64,000 nt of DNA from Pseudomonas flexibilis (GCF_000802425.1 NZ_JRUD01000024.1:62001-126000), one strand, 5' to 3'; positions 25,646 to 39,224 are shown, counted from the first letter of the stretch. Translations and numbers: made by a program. Notes: generated by a model from the sequence alone, not told the origin.

Positions 25646-27079
25646 GTGTCTGTGGAACTATGGCAGCAGTGTGTGGAACTGCTTCGCGATGAGCTGCCGG
25701 CCCAGCAATTCAACACCTGGATTCGCCCGCTGCAGGTCGAAGGGGATGCCGATGAGCTGCGCGTGTATGCGCCCAATCGCTTCGTGCTCGACTGGGTCAA
25801 TGAAAAGTACCTGGGTCGTCTGATAGAGCTGCTCGGTGAGCGTGGGAATGGCCTGTCGCCCGCCGTGTCGTTGCTGATCGGTGCCCGCCGCAGTGCTCGC
25901 CCAGCTGCCACTGCGCCGCGGCCGGTGGCTGCTGCGGCTCCTGCGCCGGCCATCGATGCGATGCCGGCGCCTGCAGTCGAGGCCCCAATGGTTGCTCCGC
26001 CGCCGGCGCCCAGCCGGGTGGTCGAGCGCAACGTCCAGGTGGAAGGTGCGCTCAAGCACACCAGCTACCTTAATCGCACCTTCACCTTCGAGAACTTCGT
26101 CGAGGGCAAGTCCAACCAGCTCGCGAGGGCGGCCGCCTGGCAGGTGGCCGATAATCCCAAGCACGGCTATAACCCGCTGTTTCTGTACGGCGGGGTCGGC
26201 CTGGGCAAGACGCACCTGATGCACGCGGTGGGTAACCACCTCCTGAAGAAGAATCCTAATGCCAAGGTGGTCTACCTGCATTCCGAGCGTTTCGTGGCCG
26301 ACATGGTCAAGGCGCTGCAGCTCAATGCCATCAACGAGTTCAAGCGTTTCTACCGTTCGGTGGATGCGCTGCTGATCGACGATATCCAGTTTTTTGCCAA
26401 GAAGGAGCGCTCCCAGGAGGAGTTCTTCCACACCTTCAACGCGCTGCTGGAAGGTGGTCAGCAGGTCATCCTGACCAGCGATCGCTACCCCAAGGAAATC
26501 GAGGGGTTGGAGGAGCGGCTGAAATCGCGCTTCGGCTGGGGCCTGACGGTGGCGGTCGAGCCGCCCGAGCTGGAAACTCGCGTGGCGATCCTGATGAAGA
26601 AGGCCGAGCAGACGCGTATCGAGCTGCCCCATGACGCCGCGTTCTTCATCGCGCAGCGCATCCGCTCCAACGTCCGTGAGCTGGAAGGGGCACTCAAGCG
26701 TGTGATTGCTCACTCGCATTTCACCAACAGCCCGATCAGCGTCGAGCTCATTCGCGAGTCGCTGAAGGACCTGCTCGCCCTGCAGGACAAGCTGGTCAGC
26801 ATCGACAACATCCAGCGCATCGTGGCCGAGTACTACAAGATCAAGCTGACCGAGCTCCTCTCCAAGCGACGCTCGCGTTCCATCGCCCGGCCACGACAGG
26901 TGGCCATGGCGCTGTCCAAGGAGCTGACCAATCACAGCCTGCCGGAGATTGGTAATGCGTTCGGTGGGCGAGACCACACAACGGTCCTGCACGCCTGCCG
27001 TAAGATTGCCGAGCTCAAGGAATCCGACGCGGACATCCGTGAGGATTACAAGAACCTGCTGCGCACGCTGACCACCTGA
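25646..27079 (+). CDS. dnaA: Chromosomal replication initiator DnaA
   Basis: A 477-residue initiator. The start is the GTG at 25646 ([18 protein letters not shown]), preceded by a GGGGG-containing Shine-Dalgarno; an ATG start is not available in register. Domain I is residues 1 to about 80. Domain II is a short Ala/Pro-rich linker (about 84-124), shorter than I recall for P. aeruginosa. The AAA+ domain has Walker [10 protein letters not shown] at 182-190 and LLIDDIQFF. Domain IV carries the DnaA-box-reading helix [15 protein letters not shown] near the C terminus. It opens oriC and loads the DnaB helicase. It heads the dnaA-dnaN-recF-gyrB set. Confidence 0.98.
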   Translation: MSVELWQQCVELLRDELPAQQFNTWIRPLQVEGDADELRVYAPNRFVLDWVNEKYLGRLIELLGERGNGLSPAVSLLIGARRSARPAATAPRPVAAAAPAPAIDAMPAPAVEAPMVAPPPAPSRVVERNVQVEGALKHTSYLNRTFTFENFVEGKSNQLARAAAWQVADNPKHGYNPLFLYGGVGLGKTHLMHAVGNHLLKKNPNAKVVYLHSERFVADMVKALQLNAINEFKRFYRSVDALLIDDIQFFAKKERSQEEFFHTFNALLEGGQQVILTSDRYPKEIEGLEERLKSRFGWGLTVAVEPPELETRVAILMKKAEQTRIELPHDAAFFIAQRIRSNVRELEGALKRVIAHSHFTNSPISVELIRESLKDLLALQDKLVSIDNIQRIVAEYYKIKLTELLSKRRSRSIARPRQVAMALSKELTNHSLPEIGNAFGGRDHTTVLHACRKIAELKESDADIREDYKNLLRTLTT

Positions 27080-27105
27080 TTCCACCTGTTCGCAAGGAAC
27101 CCACC

Positions 27106-28209
27106 ATGCATTTCACCATTCAACGCGAAGCCCTGTTGAAACCCCTGCAACTGGTGGCCGGCGTCGTTGAGCGCCGTCAGACGCTGCCCGTGCTTTCCAA
27201 CGTTCTGCTGGTGGTTCAGGGCCAGCAGCTGTCTCTGAGCGGTACCGACCTGGAAGTGGAGCTGGTTGGCCGCGTCAGCCTGGAGGAGCCAGCCGAGCCG
27301 GGGGAGATCACCGTGCCGGCGCGCAAGCTGATGGATATCTGCAAGAGCCTGTCCAGCGATGCGCTGATCGACATGCGCGTCGATGATCAGAAGTTGCTGA
27401 TCAAATCCGGCCGCAGCCGCTTCACGCTCTCTACCCTCCCCGCCAACGATTTTCCCAGCGTCGAGGAAGGTCCCGGTTCGCTGGGTTTCAGCGTTGCACA
27501 AAGCAAGCTGCGTCGGCTGATCGAGCGGACCGGCTTTGCCATGGCCCAGCAGGACGTGCGCTATTACCTCAACGGCATGTTGCTGGAGGTCAATGCCGGT
27601 GTGCTGCGCGCCGTGGCCACCGATGGGCATCGTTTGGCCATGTGTGCCCTGAATGCCGGTATTCCTCATGGCGACCGCCATCAGGTCATCGTGCCACGCA
27701 AGGGGATTCTCGAGCTGGCTCGCCTGCTCACCGACCAGGACGGCGAAGTGGCTATCACCCTGGGCCAGCACCATATCCGCGCCACCACCGGTGAATTCAC
27801 CTTTACGTCCAAGCTGGTCGACGGCAAGTTCCCCGACTATGAGCGCGTGCTGCCCCGTGGCGGCGACAAGGTGGTGATCGGCGACCGCCAGCAGCTTCGC
27901 GAAGCGTTCAGTCGCACTGCCATCCTCTCCAACGAAAAGTACCGTGGCATCCGGCTGCAGCTGGAGAATGGCCTGCTAAAGCTGCAGGCCAACAACCCGG
28001 AGCAGGAAGAGGCCGAGGAAGAAGTGGTAGTGGAATACCAGGGCTCGCCTCTGGAGATCGGCTTCAACGTCAGCTACCTGCTGGATGTGCTCGGTGTGAT
28101 GAGTGCGGAGCAGGTGCGCCTGGTGCTCTCCGATGCCAACAGCAGTGCGCTGGTGCAGGAAGCCGACAACGACGACTCTTCCTACGTCGTCATGCCGATG
28201 CGCCTGTAA
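27106..28209 (+). CDS. dnaN: DNA polymerase III beta sliding clamp
   Basis: A 367-residue clamp starting [21 protein letters not shown], 26 bp after dnaA. It has three DNA-clamp folds of about 120 residues each and ends [10 protein letters not shown], the conserved C-terminal strand. Dimeric rings tether polymerase III and also serve Hda-dependent DnaA inactivation. The length equals that of other Pseudomonas clamps and nothing unusual was seen. Confidence 0.98.
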   Translation: MHFTIQREALLKPLQLVAGVVERRQTLPVLSNVLLVVQGQQLSLSGTDLEVELVGRVSLEEPAEPGEITVPARKLMDICKSLSSDALIDMRVDDQKLLIKSGRSRFTLSTLPANDFPSVEEGPGSLGFSVAQSKLRRLIERTGFAMAQQDVRYYLNGMLLEVNAGVLRAVATDGHRLAMCALNAGIPHGDRHQVIVPRKGILELARLLTDQDGEVAITLGQHHIRATTGEFTFTSKLVDGKFPDYERVLPRGGDKVVIGDRQQLREAFSRTAILSNEKYRGIRLQLENGLLKLQANNPEQEEAEEEVVVEYQGSPLEIGFNVSYLLDVLGVMSAEQVRLVLSDANSSALVQEADNDDSSYVVMPMRL

Positions 28210-28231
28210 TACGCGCACCTGCCTTTTCGAA

Positions 28232-31755
<3,524 letters not shown>

Positions 31756-31770
31756 CACCTGCAGACGATG

Positions 31771-31802
31771 AAAAAAACCCGGCCTGCGCCGGGTTTTTTT
31801 TT
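31771..31802. terminator. Bidirectional intrinsic terminator between gyrB and the YqaA-like gene
   Basis: Stem ACCCGGC/GCCGGGT around a 4-nt loop, extended by A7 on the left and T9 on the right (31771-31783 with 31788-31802). It serves gyrB on the plus strand and the convergent membrane protein gene on the minus strand. Confidence 0.93.
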
Positions 31803-31816
31803 GCCGCGAAAGAGCC

Positions 31817-32257
31817 CTAGCCCATCCAGCCAAGGGTGAGGCCGGTGAGCATCAGGTAGCGCGCACCCTTGGCGACCAGGACCAGTAACAGGAAGCTCCA
31901 CCAAGGCTCACGCATCACGCCGGCAATGACCGTCAGCGGATCGCCGATGATGGGGAGCCAGCTCAGCAGCAGGCTCCAGCGGCCGTAGCGTTGATAGCGC
32001 TGGCGGGCCTGTTCCAACTGCTGGGGGCTGACAGGGAACCAGCGTTGGTGCTGCCAGTGTTGCAGAGAACGACCCAGCAGCGCATTCAGGCAGGAGCCCA
32101 GCACGTTGCCGGCGGTTGCGATCCCCAGCAAGGCGACGATTGAATACTGCCCGCTCAGCAGCAGTGCCACCAGCAGGGCTTCGGATTGCAGGGGCAGCAG
32201 GGTTGCCGCTCCGAGGGCCGCAAGAAATAACCCGCTGTAGGCGCCGGCTTCGATCAT
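31817..32257 (-). CDS. YqaA-family (VTT/SNARE-associated-like) inner-membrane protein
   Basis: A 146-residue membrane protein. The start is taken at MIEAGAYSGLFLAALGAATLL, the first strongly hydrophobic segment; the upstream in-frame extension is basic and unlike the family. It has the VTT-type re-entrant layout: LLPLQSEALLVALLL, a GIATAGNVLGSCLNALLGR signature, and SWLPIIGDPLTVIAGVMR. This is close to E. coli YqaA (about 142 residues), a DedA relative of unknown exact function, perhaps in lipid or ion homeostasis. It converges on gyrB and is upstream-adjacent to the putative small RNA. Confidence 0.85.
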   Translation of the reverse strand: MIEAGAYSGLFLAALGAATLLPLQSEALLVALLLSGQYSIVALLGIATAGNVLGSCLNALLGRSLQHWQHQRWFPVSPQQLEQARQRYQRYGRWSLLLSWLPIIGDPLTVIAGVMREPWWSFLLLVLVAKGARYLMLTGLTLGWMG

Positions 32258-32385
32258 CGTGTGGGCACTGCGTAGCGGGGAAAACGGCGCATGAGAAACA
32301 TGTCTCTGGGAAAAGGCACGGCAGGGTAACCGAAGCGTCGCCGGCAACCCACGGAAAATCATGGACTTAGGTCTTATAGCCGACT

Positions 32386-32733
32386 GAGGTGGTTAACAGG
32401 CCTAATGACACTCACAACAACAATGACAAACCCGAACTCAATAACAACAGCAGTCAACGCCTCTGACATAACAACGACAAGACGGCAGGGACGTAGCAAA
32501 CAGATTCTTTTGACGTGGCTGTAGGTGCCCGGGAAAGAACGGACTGTCGCTTCAGGCAGCAGCCCGGTACCGGTTGAAGTAGCCGACACCCGCAGTCAAA
32601 AAAATACGTTCGCTCTTGGCTCCATGTGGGAGCCGTCAGCAACAGACACCAATGGCCATAACAACAACAAGGCCGGGGGCAGGCAAAGATACGCAGTTGA
32701 ATGTTCAAGGGGAGCCTCAGGCTCCCCTTTTTG
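32386..32733 (+). ncRNA. Candidate Crc/Hfq-titrating small RNA (CrcX/Y/Z-like)
   Basis: The 399-bp gap between the YqaA-like gene and gstA has no plausible protein gene, but carries repeated A-rich motifs of the type bound by Hfq-Crc (AAYAAYAA). They are AACAACAA at 32416-32423, AATAACAA at 32440-32447, CATAACAA at 32467-32474 and two overlapping AACAACAA at 32660-32670. The last pair sits in the loop of a GGCC/GGCC hairpin. A further hairpin GGCTCC/GGAGCC is at 32618-32634. A strong rightward terminator ends the unit at about 32733. A TTATAG hexamer at 32374-32379 would give a start near 32386, about 350 nt in length, but no good -35 or sigma-54 site was found. Known CrcZ/CrcY RNAs have similar size and motif content. 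Confidence 0.6.
32707..32732 (+). terminator. Intrinsic terminator of the candidate small RNA
   Basis: Perfect 10-bp stem AAGGGGAGCC/GGCTCCCCTT (32707-32716 and 32720-32729) with a TCA loop, running into T5 on the plus strand. On the minus strand no U run follows, so it acts for rightward transcription. There is no annotated rightward gene for it to serve other than the small RNA. Confidence 0.88.
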
Positions 32734-32761
32734 CTGCGCGCGCAAAATCCTCCGGTGGGGG

Positions 32762-33376
32762 TTACTTGAGCAGCCCTTCGGCCTCGAGTGCAGCCTGTAC
32801 CGCCGGGCGTGCGGCGATGCGCTGCTGGAATGCCTGCAGCGCCGGATAGGGCGCGAGATCGACGGCCAGGAACTGGCACCAGCCCAGCACCACGAACAGG
32901 TAGGCATCGGCGACACCGAAGCGGTCACCCACCAGATAATCACGTCCCTGCAGGGCATCGGCGGTATAGGTCAGGCGCTGGGCGATCGTGGCGCGAGCGG
33001 CCTCCTTGACCTCCTCCGCAGTGCCTGGACGGAACAGCGCGCCGAAGTTCTTGTGCAGTTCGGTGGCGATGTAGTTCAGCCACTCCTGAGCACGCGCCCG
33101 GGCCAGGCTGCCCGCCGGAGCCAGCAGGCCGGCGTCGGGCTTCTGGTCAGCCAGGTACTGGACAATCGCCGGGCCTTCGGTCAGCAGTTCACCATCGTCC
33201 AGGCGCAGCGCGGGCACGTAACCCTTGGCGTTGATCTGGCTGAAGTCCTCACCGGAGGCGGTGCGGTGCGGTTGGGTACGCAGGTCGACCCTTTCCAGCT
33301 GGTGATCGAGACCCAGCTCGCACAGCACGATGTGCGGAGAAAGCGAGCAGGCGCCCGGGGCGTAGTAGAGCTTCAT
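32762..33376 (-). CDS. gstA: Beta-class glutathione S-transferase
   Basis: A 204-residue GST starting MKLYYAPGACSLSPHIVLCE, with the beta-class Cys10 in PGACS. The thioredoxin-like domain (about 1-80, with KGYVPALRLDDGELLTEGPAI) is followed by the helical domain containing EWLNYIATELHKNFGALFRP and the N-cap box region VADAYLF. It is highly similar in pattern to E. coli GstA and is expected to conjugate or bind glutathione in detoxification. It is monocistronic, leftward, and followed by the small-RNA region. Confidence 0.92.
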   Translation of the reverse strand: MKLYYAPGACSLSPHIVLCELGLDHQLERVDLRTQPHRTASGEDFSQINAKGYVPALRLDDGELLTEGPAIVQYLADQKPDAGLLAPAGSLARARAQEWLNYIATELHKNFGALFRPGTAEEVKEAARATIAQRLTYTADALQGRDYLVGDRFGVADAYLFVVLGWCQFLAVDLAPYPALQAFQQRIAARPAVQAALEAEGLLK

Positions 33377-33447
33377 GATGGAATCCTATGCAGGTTGGAA
33401 ATGGCGTCGCAGCCCTGCCCTGGTTCCACACCCGGGCAGGGCACCGT

Positions 33448-34812
33448 TCAGCTTGCCAGTAGAACGCTGCGATTGCGACCGTCGCGCTTGGCCTGGTACA
33501 GCGCCTGATCGGCACGGCGCAGCAGGCGCTGGTAGTCCGGATGGCCGTCGTGTACCGCCACACCGATGCTGACGCTGAGCTGAAGTACTTGGCCGCCGAT
33601 GCGGAACGATTCGGAGGCAATGCGCTGCCGCAGACTCTCGGCCACCTGCAAGGCGCGTGTCGGCTCGATGTCCACCAGGACCAGCAGGAACTCCTCGCCC
33701 CCATGGCGGAAGGCATAGTCGCCGCCGCGCGTGTTGCTGGTCAGCAGGCCGGCAATCTGCTGCAGCGCCTGGTCCCCGGCCTCGTGTCCGTAGGTGTCGT
33801 TGATCTGCTTGAAGTGGTCCACGTCGATCAGCAGCACCGCGAAGCTATGGCCACTCTGTCGGCTGTAGAGCACCTCCTTGCTCATCACCACCGGCAGGAA
33901 CTTGCGGTTGAGCAGGTGGGTGAGTGCATCACGGCCGGCCTCCAGGTCGTTGGCCTGCTCGAACAGGCTGTCGAGCAGGAATCGGATCGACTTGGTCTGC
34001 TCGCGGATCTGGCGCAGCAGATCGATGGGCAGATCGCTGCGCCCGCCGTGTTCCTGGCTGCGCAAATCCTCCAGCTGGGCATCGATGGCACGGATGTAGG
34101 TGAGGATGGACGTGCTCTCCGGCGAACCCTGGAAGGCGTGCGAGGCCTTGTGGCGAAACCACAGGCCGAACTCCGAATCGCTGAGCTTCGGCAGATAGCT
34201 GGCCTGCTGGCCGGTGGCCAGGGCAAACATCAGCTGGTTCTCCCAGTCCAGCAGTGCGCCGCGTTGCCGTTCCTTCTCCGTACCCAGGTTCTGCGACACC
34301 GAGAACAGTCGGTAGGCCTCTTCGGCACGCGAGTTGCGGTCGTGGGACAGCGAATAGGCCTGGCTCATGATCTCCATGGTCAGATCGATCAACTGGCAGG
34401 CCAGGCGCGTGGCGGCGTGCTGGGCGTGATCGTCCAGGCCGCTGTCCATGAGCAGCCGGGAAAGGTGGGTCTTCAGCTGGCGGGCGCCGCGCAGCACCAG
34501 GGACACCGGCACCTCGATGCGTGCGTGCACCTTGCCGACGTGCTGCTGCAGGCGAATGCACTCGATCACCTGTTCCGTCTGCTGGGCGGCAAACACGTTG
34601 ATGATCCAGCGCTGCAGCGAACTGCTCAGCTGGGTACGTACCTGCTCATGACTGAGGTAGGGAGAGGAACCGGGGTTTTCCAGCATCTGTTCGTAGAATT
34701 CGCGGGCCAGCGCGACGCGGTGCGTCTCGGCCAGCGACTGGAGAATCGGCAGGGCATCGGCGTATTGGCGGATCAGTGCCTGCCATTCTTGCGCGAGAAG
34801 TTCTTCATTCAT
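33448..34812 (-). CDS. Globin-coupled diguanylate cyclase (DosC/DgcO-like)
   Basis: A 454-residue protein starting MNEELLAQEWQALIRQYADA; an upstream in-frame extension of 45 codons is not conserved. The sensor globin occupies about residues 1-155. It has the proximal haem ligand candidate His96 in KVHARIEVPVSL and Tyr40 at the position of the distal Tyr of E. coli DosC. A middle helical domain includes SDSEFGLWFRHKASHAF. The GGDEF domain carries GGEEF at 371-375, with an RxxD inhibitory site (RGGD, 362-365) five residues before it. It should make c-di-GMP in response to O2. Overall layout and length match DosC. No EAL domain is adjacent. Confidence 0.92.
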   Translation of the reverse strand: MNEELLAQEWQALIRQYADALPILQSLAETHRVALAREFYEQMLENPGSSPYLSHEQVRTQLSSSLQRWIINVFAAQQTEQVIECIRLQQHVGKVHARIEVPVSLVLRGARQLKTHLSRLLMDSGLDDHAQHAATRLACQLIDLTMEIMSQAYSLSHDRNSRAEEAYRLFSVSQNLGTEKERQRGALLDWENQLMFALATGQQASYLPKLSDSEFGLWFRHKASHAFQGSPESTSILTYIRAIDAQLEDLRSQEHGGRSDLPIDLLRQIREQTKSIRFLLDSLFEQANDLEAGRDALTHLLNRKFLPVVMSKEVLYSRQSGHSFAVLLIDVDHFKQINDTYGHEAGDQALQQIAGLLTSNTRGGDYAFRHGGEEFLLVLVDIEPTRALQVAESLRQRIASESFRIGGQVLQLSVSIGVAVHDGHPDYQRLLRRADQALYQAKRDGRNRSVLLAS

Positions 34813-34867
34813 GGGAGCACGGATCAAGGCGGGGCCGGCACGCCGGCCCGGAATACGGGGTAGACCG

Positions 34868-35632
34868 TCAACTGGCCAGCGAGGCGCTGCTGACAGCACG
34901 AGGGGGATCGATCTCGGCCATGCGCTCACCGATCCAGCGTTCGGCACGCTGATTCAGCTCGCTGATCGCGCGCGGGCCTTCGCCTTCGGCGTACATGGGC
35001 GGGCCGATGAACACCTGGATGGTGCCGGGGTGTTTGGCCCAGCCCTGCTTGGGCCAGCAGTGGCCGGCATTGTGTGCGATAGGCAGCACCGGTAGACCGG
35101 CGTTGACGGCCAGCGCCGAACCGCCGCGGGAGAACTTGCCGGTTTCCCCTACCGGCACGCGGGTGCCTTCCGGGAATACCAACACCCAGTTGCCGCGCAT
35201 CAGGTGCTCATGTCCCTGCTTGGCCAGCTGCTTGAGGGCCAGCTTGGGATTGTCGCGGTCGATGGCGATGGGGCGCATCAGAGCCAGGGCCCAGCCGAAG
35301 AACGGCACCAGCAACAGTTCGCGCTTGAGCACCTGGCTCAGCGGACTGAACAGCCCGGACAGGAAGAAGGTTTCCCAGGTGCTCTGGTGTTTGGCGAGGA
35401 TCACGCAGGGGCGCTCGGGAATGTTCTCCAGCCCATGCACCTCATAGCGAATACCCACCAGGGAGCGGGCCAGCCAGATCGCCAGCCGGCACCAGCTCTG
35501 CACGATGATCCGGTAGCGCTGGCGAAACGGCAGCAGCGGCGCGATGGCCAGGCTGGCGGTGCCCCACACAAAGGCGCTGGCCGACAGCAGCAGATAGAAC
35601 ACCACGGTTCTCAGGCGTTGCGTTGCGCTCAT
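34868..35632 (-). CDS. 1-acyl-sn-glycerol-3-phosphate acyltransferase (PlsC family)
   Basis: A 254-residue membrane-associated acyltransferase. An N-terminal hydrophobic segment (VVFYLLLSASAFVWGTASLA) is followed by the catalytic HQSTWE (HX4E variant of HX4D) and the substrate motif FPEGTR. It acylates lysophosphatidate or a related lysophospholipid. In P. aeruginosa the gene at this position (PA0005) has been called lptA. It overlaps gmhB by 4 bp (ATGA), giving an operon gmhB-acyltransferase. About 55 bp of non-coding DNA separates its end from the cyclase gene downstream. Confidence 0.9.
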   Translation of the reverse strand: MSATQRLRTVVFYLLLSASAFVWGTASLAIAPLLPFRQRYRIIVQSWCRLAIWLARSLVGIRYEVHGLENIPERPCVILAKHQSTWETFFLSGLFSPLSQVLKRELLLVPFFGWALALMRPIAIDRDNPKLALKQLAKQGHEHLMRGNWVLVFPEGTRVPVGETGKFSRGGSALAVNAGLPVLPIAHNAGHCWPKQGWAKHPGTIQVFIGPPMYAEGEGPRAISELNQRAERWIGERMAEIDPPRAVSSASLAS

Positions 35633-36171
35633 GGACGGGTTTCCAGCAAATGGTCGGCCACGGCGGCCAGGTCATCAAAGACTTGTGTGCCGGATGGAAG
35701 CGGCTTCTCCAGCGTGCGCTGGCCTTTGCCGGTGCGCACCAGGAACGGATCGGCACCGAGGGCCAGGCCGGCTTCCAGATCGCGGCGGCTGTCGCCCACC
35801 GCGGGGACGCCGCGCAGGTCGCTCAGGCGGAAATGCGTGGCGATGCGCCGGAACAGGCCGGGCAGCGGCTTGCGGCAATCGCAGGCGTCGTCCGGACCGT
35901 GAGGACAGTGTTCGATCAGGGCGATTGCGCCGCCCTGCTCTTCCACCAGCCGCCGCAGGCGCTGGTGCATCGCGTCCAGGGTCTGCGCGCTGAAATAGCC
36001 GCGGGACAGCCCGGATTGGTTGGTGGCTACCGCCACCGTCCAGCCGGCTCGGCTGAGTCGGGCGATGGCCTCGATCGAGCCGGGAATCGGAACCCACTCT
36101 TCCAGACTCTTCACGTAGTCGTCGGAGTCCTGGTTGATGACGCCGTCGCGGTCAAGAATGATCAGCTTCAT
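35629..36171 (-). CDS. gmhB: D-glycero-beta-D-manno-heptose-1,7-bisphosphate 7-phosphatase
   Basis: A 180-residue HAD phosphatase. The start is MKLIILDRDGVINQDSDDY; 17 upstream in-frame codons are dropped. Catalytic Asp pair in LDRDGVIN, VATNQSG as motif II, and GDSRRDLEAG as motif IV. The Cys/His cluster CPHGPDDACDCRKP is the structural zinc loop typical of GmhB. It removes the 7-phosphate in ADP-heptose synthesis for LPS core. It lies 51 bp downstream of glyS in the same direction. Confidence 0.93.
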   Translation of the reverse strand: MKLIILDRDGVINQDSDDYVKSLEEWVPIPGSIEAIARLSRAGWTVAVATNQSGLSRGYFSAQTLDAMHQRLRRLVEEQGGAIALIEHCPHGPDDACDCRKPLPGLFRRIATHFRLSDLRGVPAVGDSRRDLEAGLALGADPFLVRTGKGQRTLEKPLPSGTQVFDDLAAVADHLLETRP

Positions 36172-36222
36172 ACAGCAGCCTCGAAGAGGGGCTTCAGGGG
36201 GTGCCTGAAGCCCGATCGTCAC

Positions 36223-38277
36223 CTAGCCGAGCAGCGAGATGTCCGCCACGCCCAGGAACAGGCCGCGCAGCTGCGCCAGCAGGGCATAGCGGTTGGCGCG
36301 CACGCTGGCGTCCTCGGCATTGACCAGCACCTGATCGAAGAACGCGTCCACCGGCTCGCGCAGCTTGGCCAGACGCTCCAGCGCCTCGCGGTAGCAGCGC
36401 GCGGCCGCCAGCGGCTGTACGTCCTGCAGGGCATGCTGGATGGCAGCATTCAGCGAGAACTCGCTGGCGTGGTCGAAATAGCGGGCCTCGACAGCGGCTG
36501 GAAGCTGGCCTTCCTGCTTGCTCAGCAGGTTGGACACGCGCTTGTTGGCCGCGGCCAGCGAGCCGGCTTCCGGCAGCGCACGGAACGCCTGCACGGCCTG
36601 CACGCGCTGGTCGAAGTCCAGCGCGGAACGCGGCTGCACGGCGCGCACCGACAGGTAGGTGGAGACGTCGATGCCTTCGTCCTCGTAGCGAGCGCGCAGA
36701 CGGTCGAAGACGAACTCCAGTACCTGTTCGGCCAGGCCGGCGGCCTTGACCTTGTCGGCGTACTGGGCGACGGCAAACTCGACGGCTTCGACCAGGTCCA
36801 GGTCCAGTTGCTTCTCGATGAGAATACGCAGCACGCCGAGGGCGGCGCGGCGCAGGGCGTAGGGGTCCTTGGAGCCGGTGGGCAGCATGCCGATACCGAA
36901 GATGCCGACCAGGGTATCCAGCTTGTCGGCCACGGCCACGGCAGCGCCGGTCAGGGTCTGCGGCAGCTCGGCGCCGGCGCCGCGCGGCATGTACTGCTCG
37001 TTGAGCGCCAGGGCGACGTCGTCGGCTTCGCCGTCATGCTTGGCGTAGTAGTAGCCGGCGATGCCCTGCATTTCCGGAAACTCGCCGACCATCTCGGTGG
37101 CCAGGTCGCACTTGGAGAGGATGCCGGCGCGGCGGGCGTTGTCCGCATTGCCACCGATGCGTTCGGCGACGAAACCGGCCAGCGCCGAGACGCGTTCGGC
37201 CTTGTCCAGCACGGTGCCCAGCTGCGCCTGGAACACCACGTTGGCCAGGCGCTGGTTGAAGCTTTCCAGCTTCTGCTTCTTGTCCTGCTTGAAGAAGAAC
37301 TCGGCGTCGGTGAGGCGCGGACGCACCACCTTCTCGTTGCCGGAAACGATCTGCGCCGGGTCCTTCGACTCGATGTTGGCCACGGTGATGAAGCGCGGCA
37401 GCAGCTTGCCGTGGGTATCCAGCAGGCAGAAGTACTTCTGGTTGTCCTGCATGGTGGAGATCAGCGCTTCCTGCGGCACGGCCAGGAAACGTTCCTCGAA
37501 GGAACAGACCAGCGGCACCGGCCACTCGACCAGCGCGGTCACCTCATCCAGCAGTGCCGGCGGCACGATGGCGGTGCCGTTCTCGGCCTTGGCCAGTTCG
37601 GCGACGCGGGATTCGATCTGCGCGCGGCGCTCGGCGAAATCAGCCAGCACGTAGGCGCTGCGCAGATCTTCCACGTAGCTGTCCGGACGGCTGATGCGCA
37701 CGTCGTGGTTGGCATGGAAGCGATGCCCGCGCGAGGTGCGGCCGGCCTTCTGGGCAAGGATCTCGCACTCGACCACGCTGTCGCCGAGCAGCATCACCAG
37801 CCAGCGGGTCGGACGCACGAATTCTTCCTTGCGATCGGCCCAGCGCATGCGCTTGGGGATCGGCAGGGCATTGAGCGACGCTTCGACGATGCTCGGCAGC
37901 AGGGCCACGGCGGGCTGGCCGGCGATGCGCTGGGAGAAGCGCAGCTTGGCGCCGCTGCGGTCGATCTCCGCGACGTCCACGCCACATTTGCGGGCAAAGC
38001 CCAGGGCGGCCTGGGTCGGGTTGCCGTCCTTGTCGAAGGCGGCCTGCACCGGCGGGCCATCGAGGTTCACTTCACGATCGGGTTGCTGCACGGCCAGTTG
38101 GCTGACCTGCACGGCCAGCCGGCGCGGCGCGGCGTAGTAGCAGGCAGTGGCATAGGCCAGGCCGGCGTCCTTCAGGCCCTTCTCGATGCCGGCCAGGAAG
38201 GCTTCGGCCAGGCTCTTGAGCGCCTTGGGCGGCAGCTCTTCGGTGCCCAGTTCGACCAGAAAATCTTGAGCGCTCAT
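36223..38277 (-). CDS. glyS: Glycine-tRNA ligase beta subunit
   Basis: A 684-residue beta subunit of the heterotetrameric bacterial GlyRS, which binds tRNA. The N terminus [20 protein letters not shown] and segments [17 protein letters not shown] and [13 protein letters not shown] are typical, and the HD-like and anticodon-binding regions follow. It shares one base with the end of glyQ, so the two are cotranslated. The length is normal. Confidence 0.98.
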   Translation of the reverse strand: MSAQDFLVELGTEELPPKALKSLAEAFLAGIEKGLKDAGLAYATACYYAAPRRLAVQVSQLAVQQPDREVNLDGPPVQAAFDKDGNPTQAALGFARKCGVDVAEIDRSGAKLRFSQRIAGQPAVALLPSIVEASLNALPIPKRMRWADRKEEFVRPTRWLVMLLGDSVVECEILAQKAGRTSRGHRFHANHDVRISRPDSYVEDLRSAYVLADFAERRAQIESRVAELAKAENGTAIVPPALLDEVTALVEWPVPLVCSFEERFLAVPQEALISTMQDNQKYFCLLDTHGKLLPRFITVANIESKDPAQIVSGNEKVVRPRLTDAEFFFKQDKKQKLESFNQRLANVVFQAQLGTVLDKAERVSALAGFVAERIGGNADNARRAGILSKCDLATEMVGEFPEMQGIAGYYYAKHDGEADDVALALNEQYMPRGAGAELPQTLTGAAVAVADKLDTLVGIFGIGMLPTGSKDPYALRRAALGVLRILIEKQLDLDLVEAVEFAVAQYADKVKAAGLAEQVLEFVFDRLRARYEDEGIDVSTYLSVRAVQPRSALDFDQRVQAVQAFRALPEAGSLAAANKRVSNLLSKQEGQLPAAVEARYFDHASEFSLNAAIQHALQDVQPLAAARCYREALERLAKLREPVDAFFDQVLVNAEDASVRANRYALLAQLRGLFLGVADISLLG

Positions 38278-39224
38278 TATTCGGCCTCCTTCAGCTTGGC
38301 CAGGACTTCGTCACGCAGTGCGGGGGTGGCCATCGGGAAGCCGAGGCGGGCGCGGGCCAGCAGGTAGCTCTGGGCGATGTTCCGCGCCAGGGTACGCACA
38401 CGCAGGATGTACTGCTGGCGGGCAGTCACCGAGATGGCGCGGCGCGCGTCCAGCAGGTTGAAGCTGTGCGAGGCCTTGATGACCATTTCGTAGGCGGGCA
38501 GCGGCAGCTGCTGCTCCATCAGCCGGTTGGCCTCGGACTCGTAGTGGTCGAACAGCTCGAACAGCTTGTCGACGTTGGCGTGTTCGAAGTTGTAGGTGGA
38601 CTGTTCCACCTCGTTCTGGTGGAACACGTCGCCATAGGTGACCTTGCCGAACGGGCCGTCGGAGTAGACCAGGTCGTACACCGAATCCACGCCTTGCAGG
38701 TACATGGCCAGGCGTTCCAGGCCGTAGGTGATCTCGCCGGTCACCGGGTAGCACTCCACCCCACCCACCTGCTGGAAGTAGGTGAACTGGGTCACCTCCA
38801 TACCGTTGAGCCAGACTTCCCAGCCCAGGCCCCAGGCGCCCAGGGTCGGCGATTCCCAGTTGTCCTCGACGAAGCGGATGTCATGCACCGAGGTGTCCAC
38901 GCCGATGCGGCGCAGCGATTCCAGGTACAGCTCCTGGATGTTGGCCGGGTTGGGCTTGAGCACCACCTGGAACTGGTAGTAGTGCTGCAGGCGGTTGGGG
39001 TTCTCGCCGTAGCGACCGTCGGTCGGCCGGCGGGACGGCTGCACGTAGGCGGCGTTCCAGGTTTCCGGACCGATGGCGCGCAGGAAGGTGGCGGTGTGGA
39101 AGGTGCCGGCGCCCATTTCCATGTCGTAGGGCTGCAGGATCACGCAGCCCTGTTCGGCCCAGAATTGCTGCAGGGCCAGGATCAGGTCTTGGAAGGTGCG
39201 CACGGCGGGCGTAGTCTGGCTCAC
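38277..39224 (-). CDS. glyQ: Glycine-tRNA ligase alpha subunit
   Basis: A 315-residue catalytic class II core, starting [20 protein letters not shown]. The motifs [40 protein letters not shown] and [18 protein letters not shown] identify it without doubt. It activates glycine together with GlyS, which follows with a one-base overlap. It is divergent from tag; the 134-bp gap between them should hold both promoters. Confidence 0.99.
   Translation of the reverse strand: MSQTTPAVRTFQDLILALQQFWAEQGCVILQPYDMEMGAGTFHTATFLRAIGPETWNAAYVQPSRRPTDGRYGENPNRLQHYYQFQVVLKPNPANIQELYLESLRRIGVDTSVHDIRFVEDNWESPTLGAWGLGWEVWLNGMEVTQFTYFQQVGGVECYPVTGEITYGLERLAMYLQGVDSVYDLVYSDGPFGKVTYGDVFHQNEVEQSTYNFEHANVDKLFELFDHYESEANRLMEQQLPLPAYEMVIKASHSFNLLDARRAISVTARQQYILRVRTLARNIAQSYLLARARLGFPMATPALRDEVLAKLKEAE

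Noticed and set aside
32281-32340. A sigma-54 promoter (GGCACG at 32315-32320) for the candidate small RNA.
   Set aside because: The -24 half is good, but no GC-type -12 element follows at the required distance, so the site is not supported.
32386-32733. A short protein in the gyrB-gstA gap.
   Set aside because: Short open frames exist on both strands, but none has a good ribosome site, signal or domain. The CA-motif and terminator pattern argues for an RNA.
35623-38367. A 914-codon frame on the plus strand opposite glyS and gmhB.
   Set aside because: No family motif is seen, and glyS and gmhB explain the region completely.
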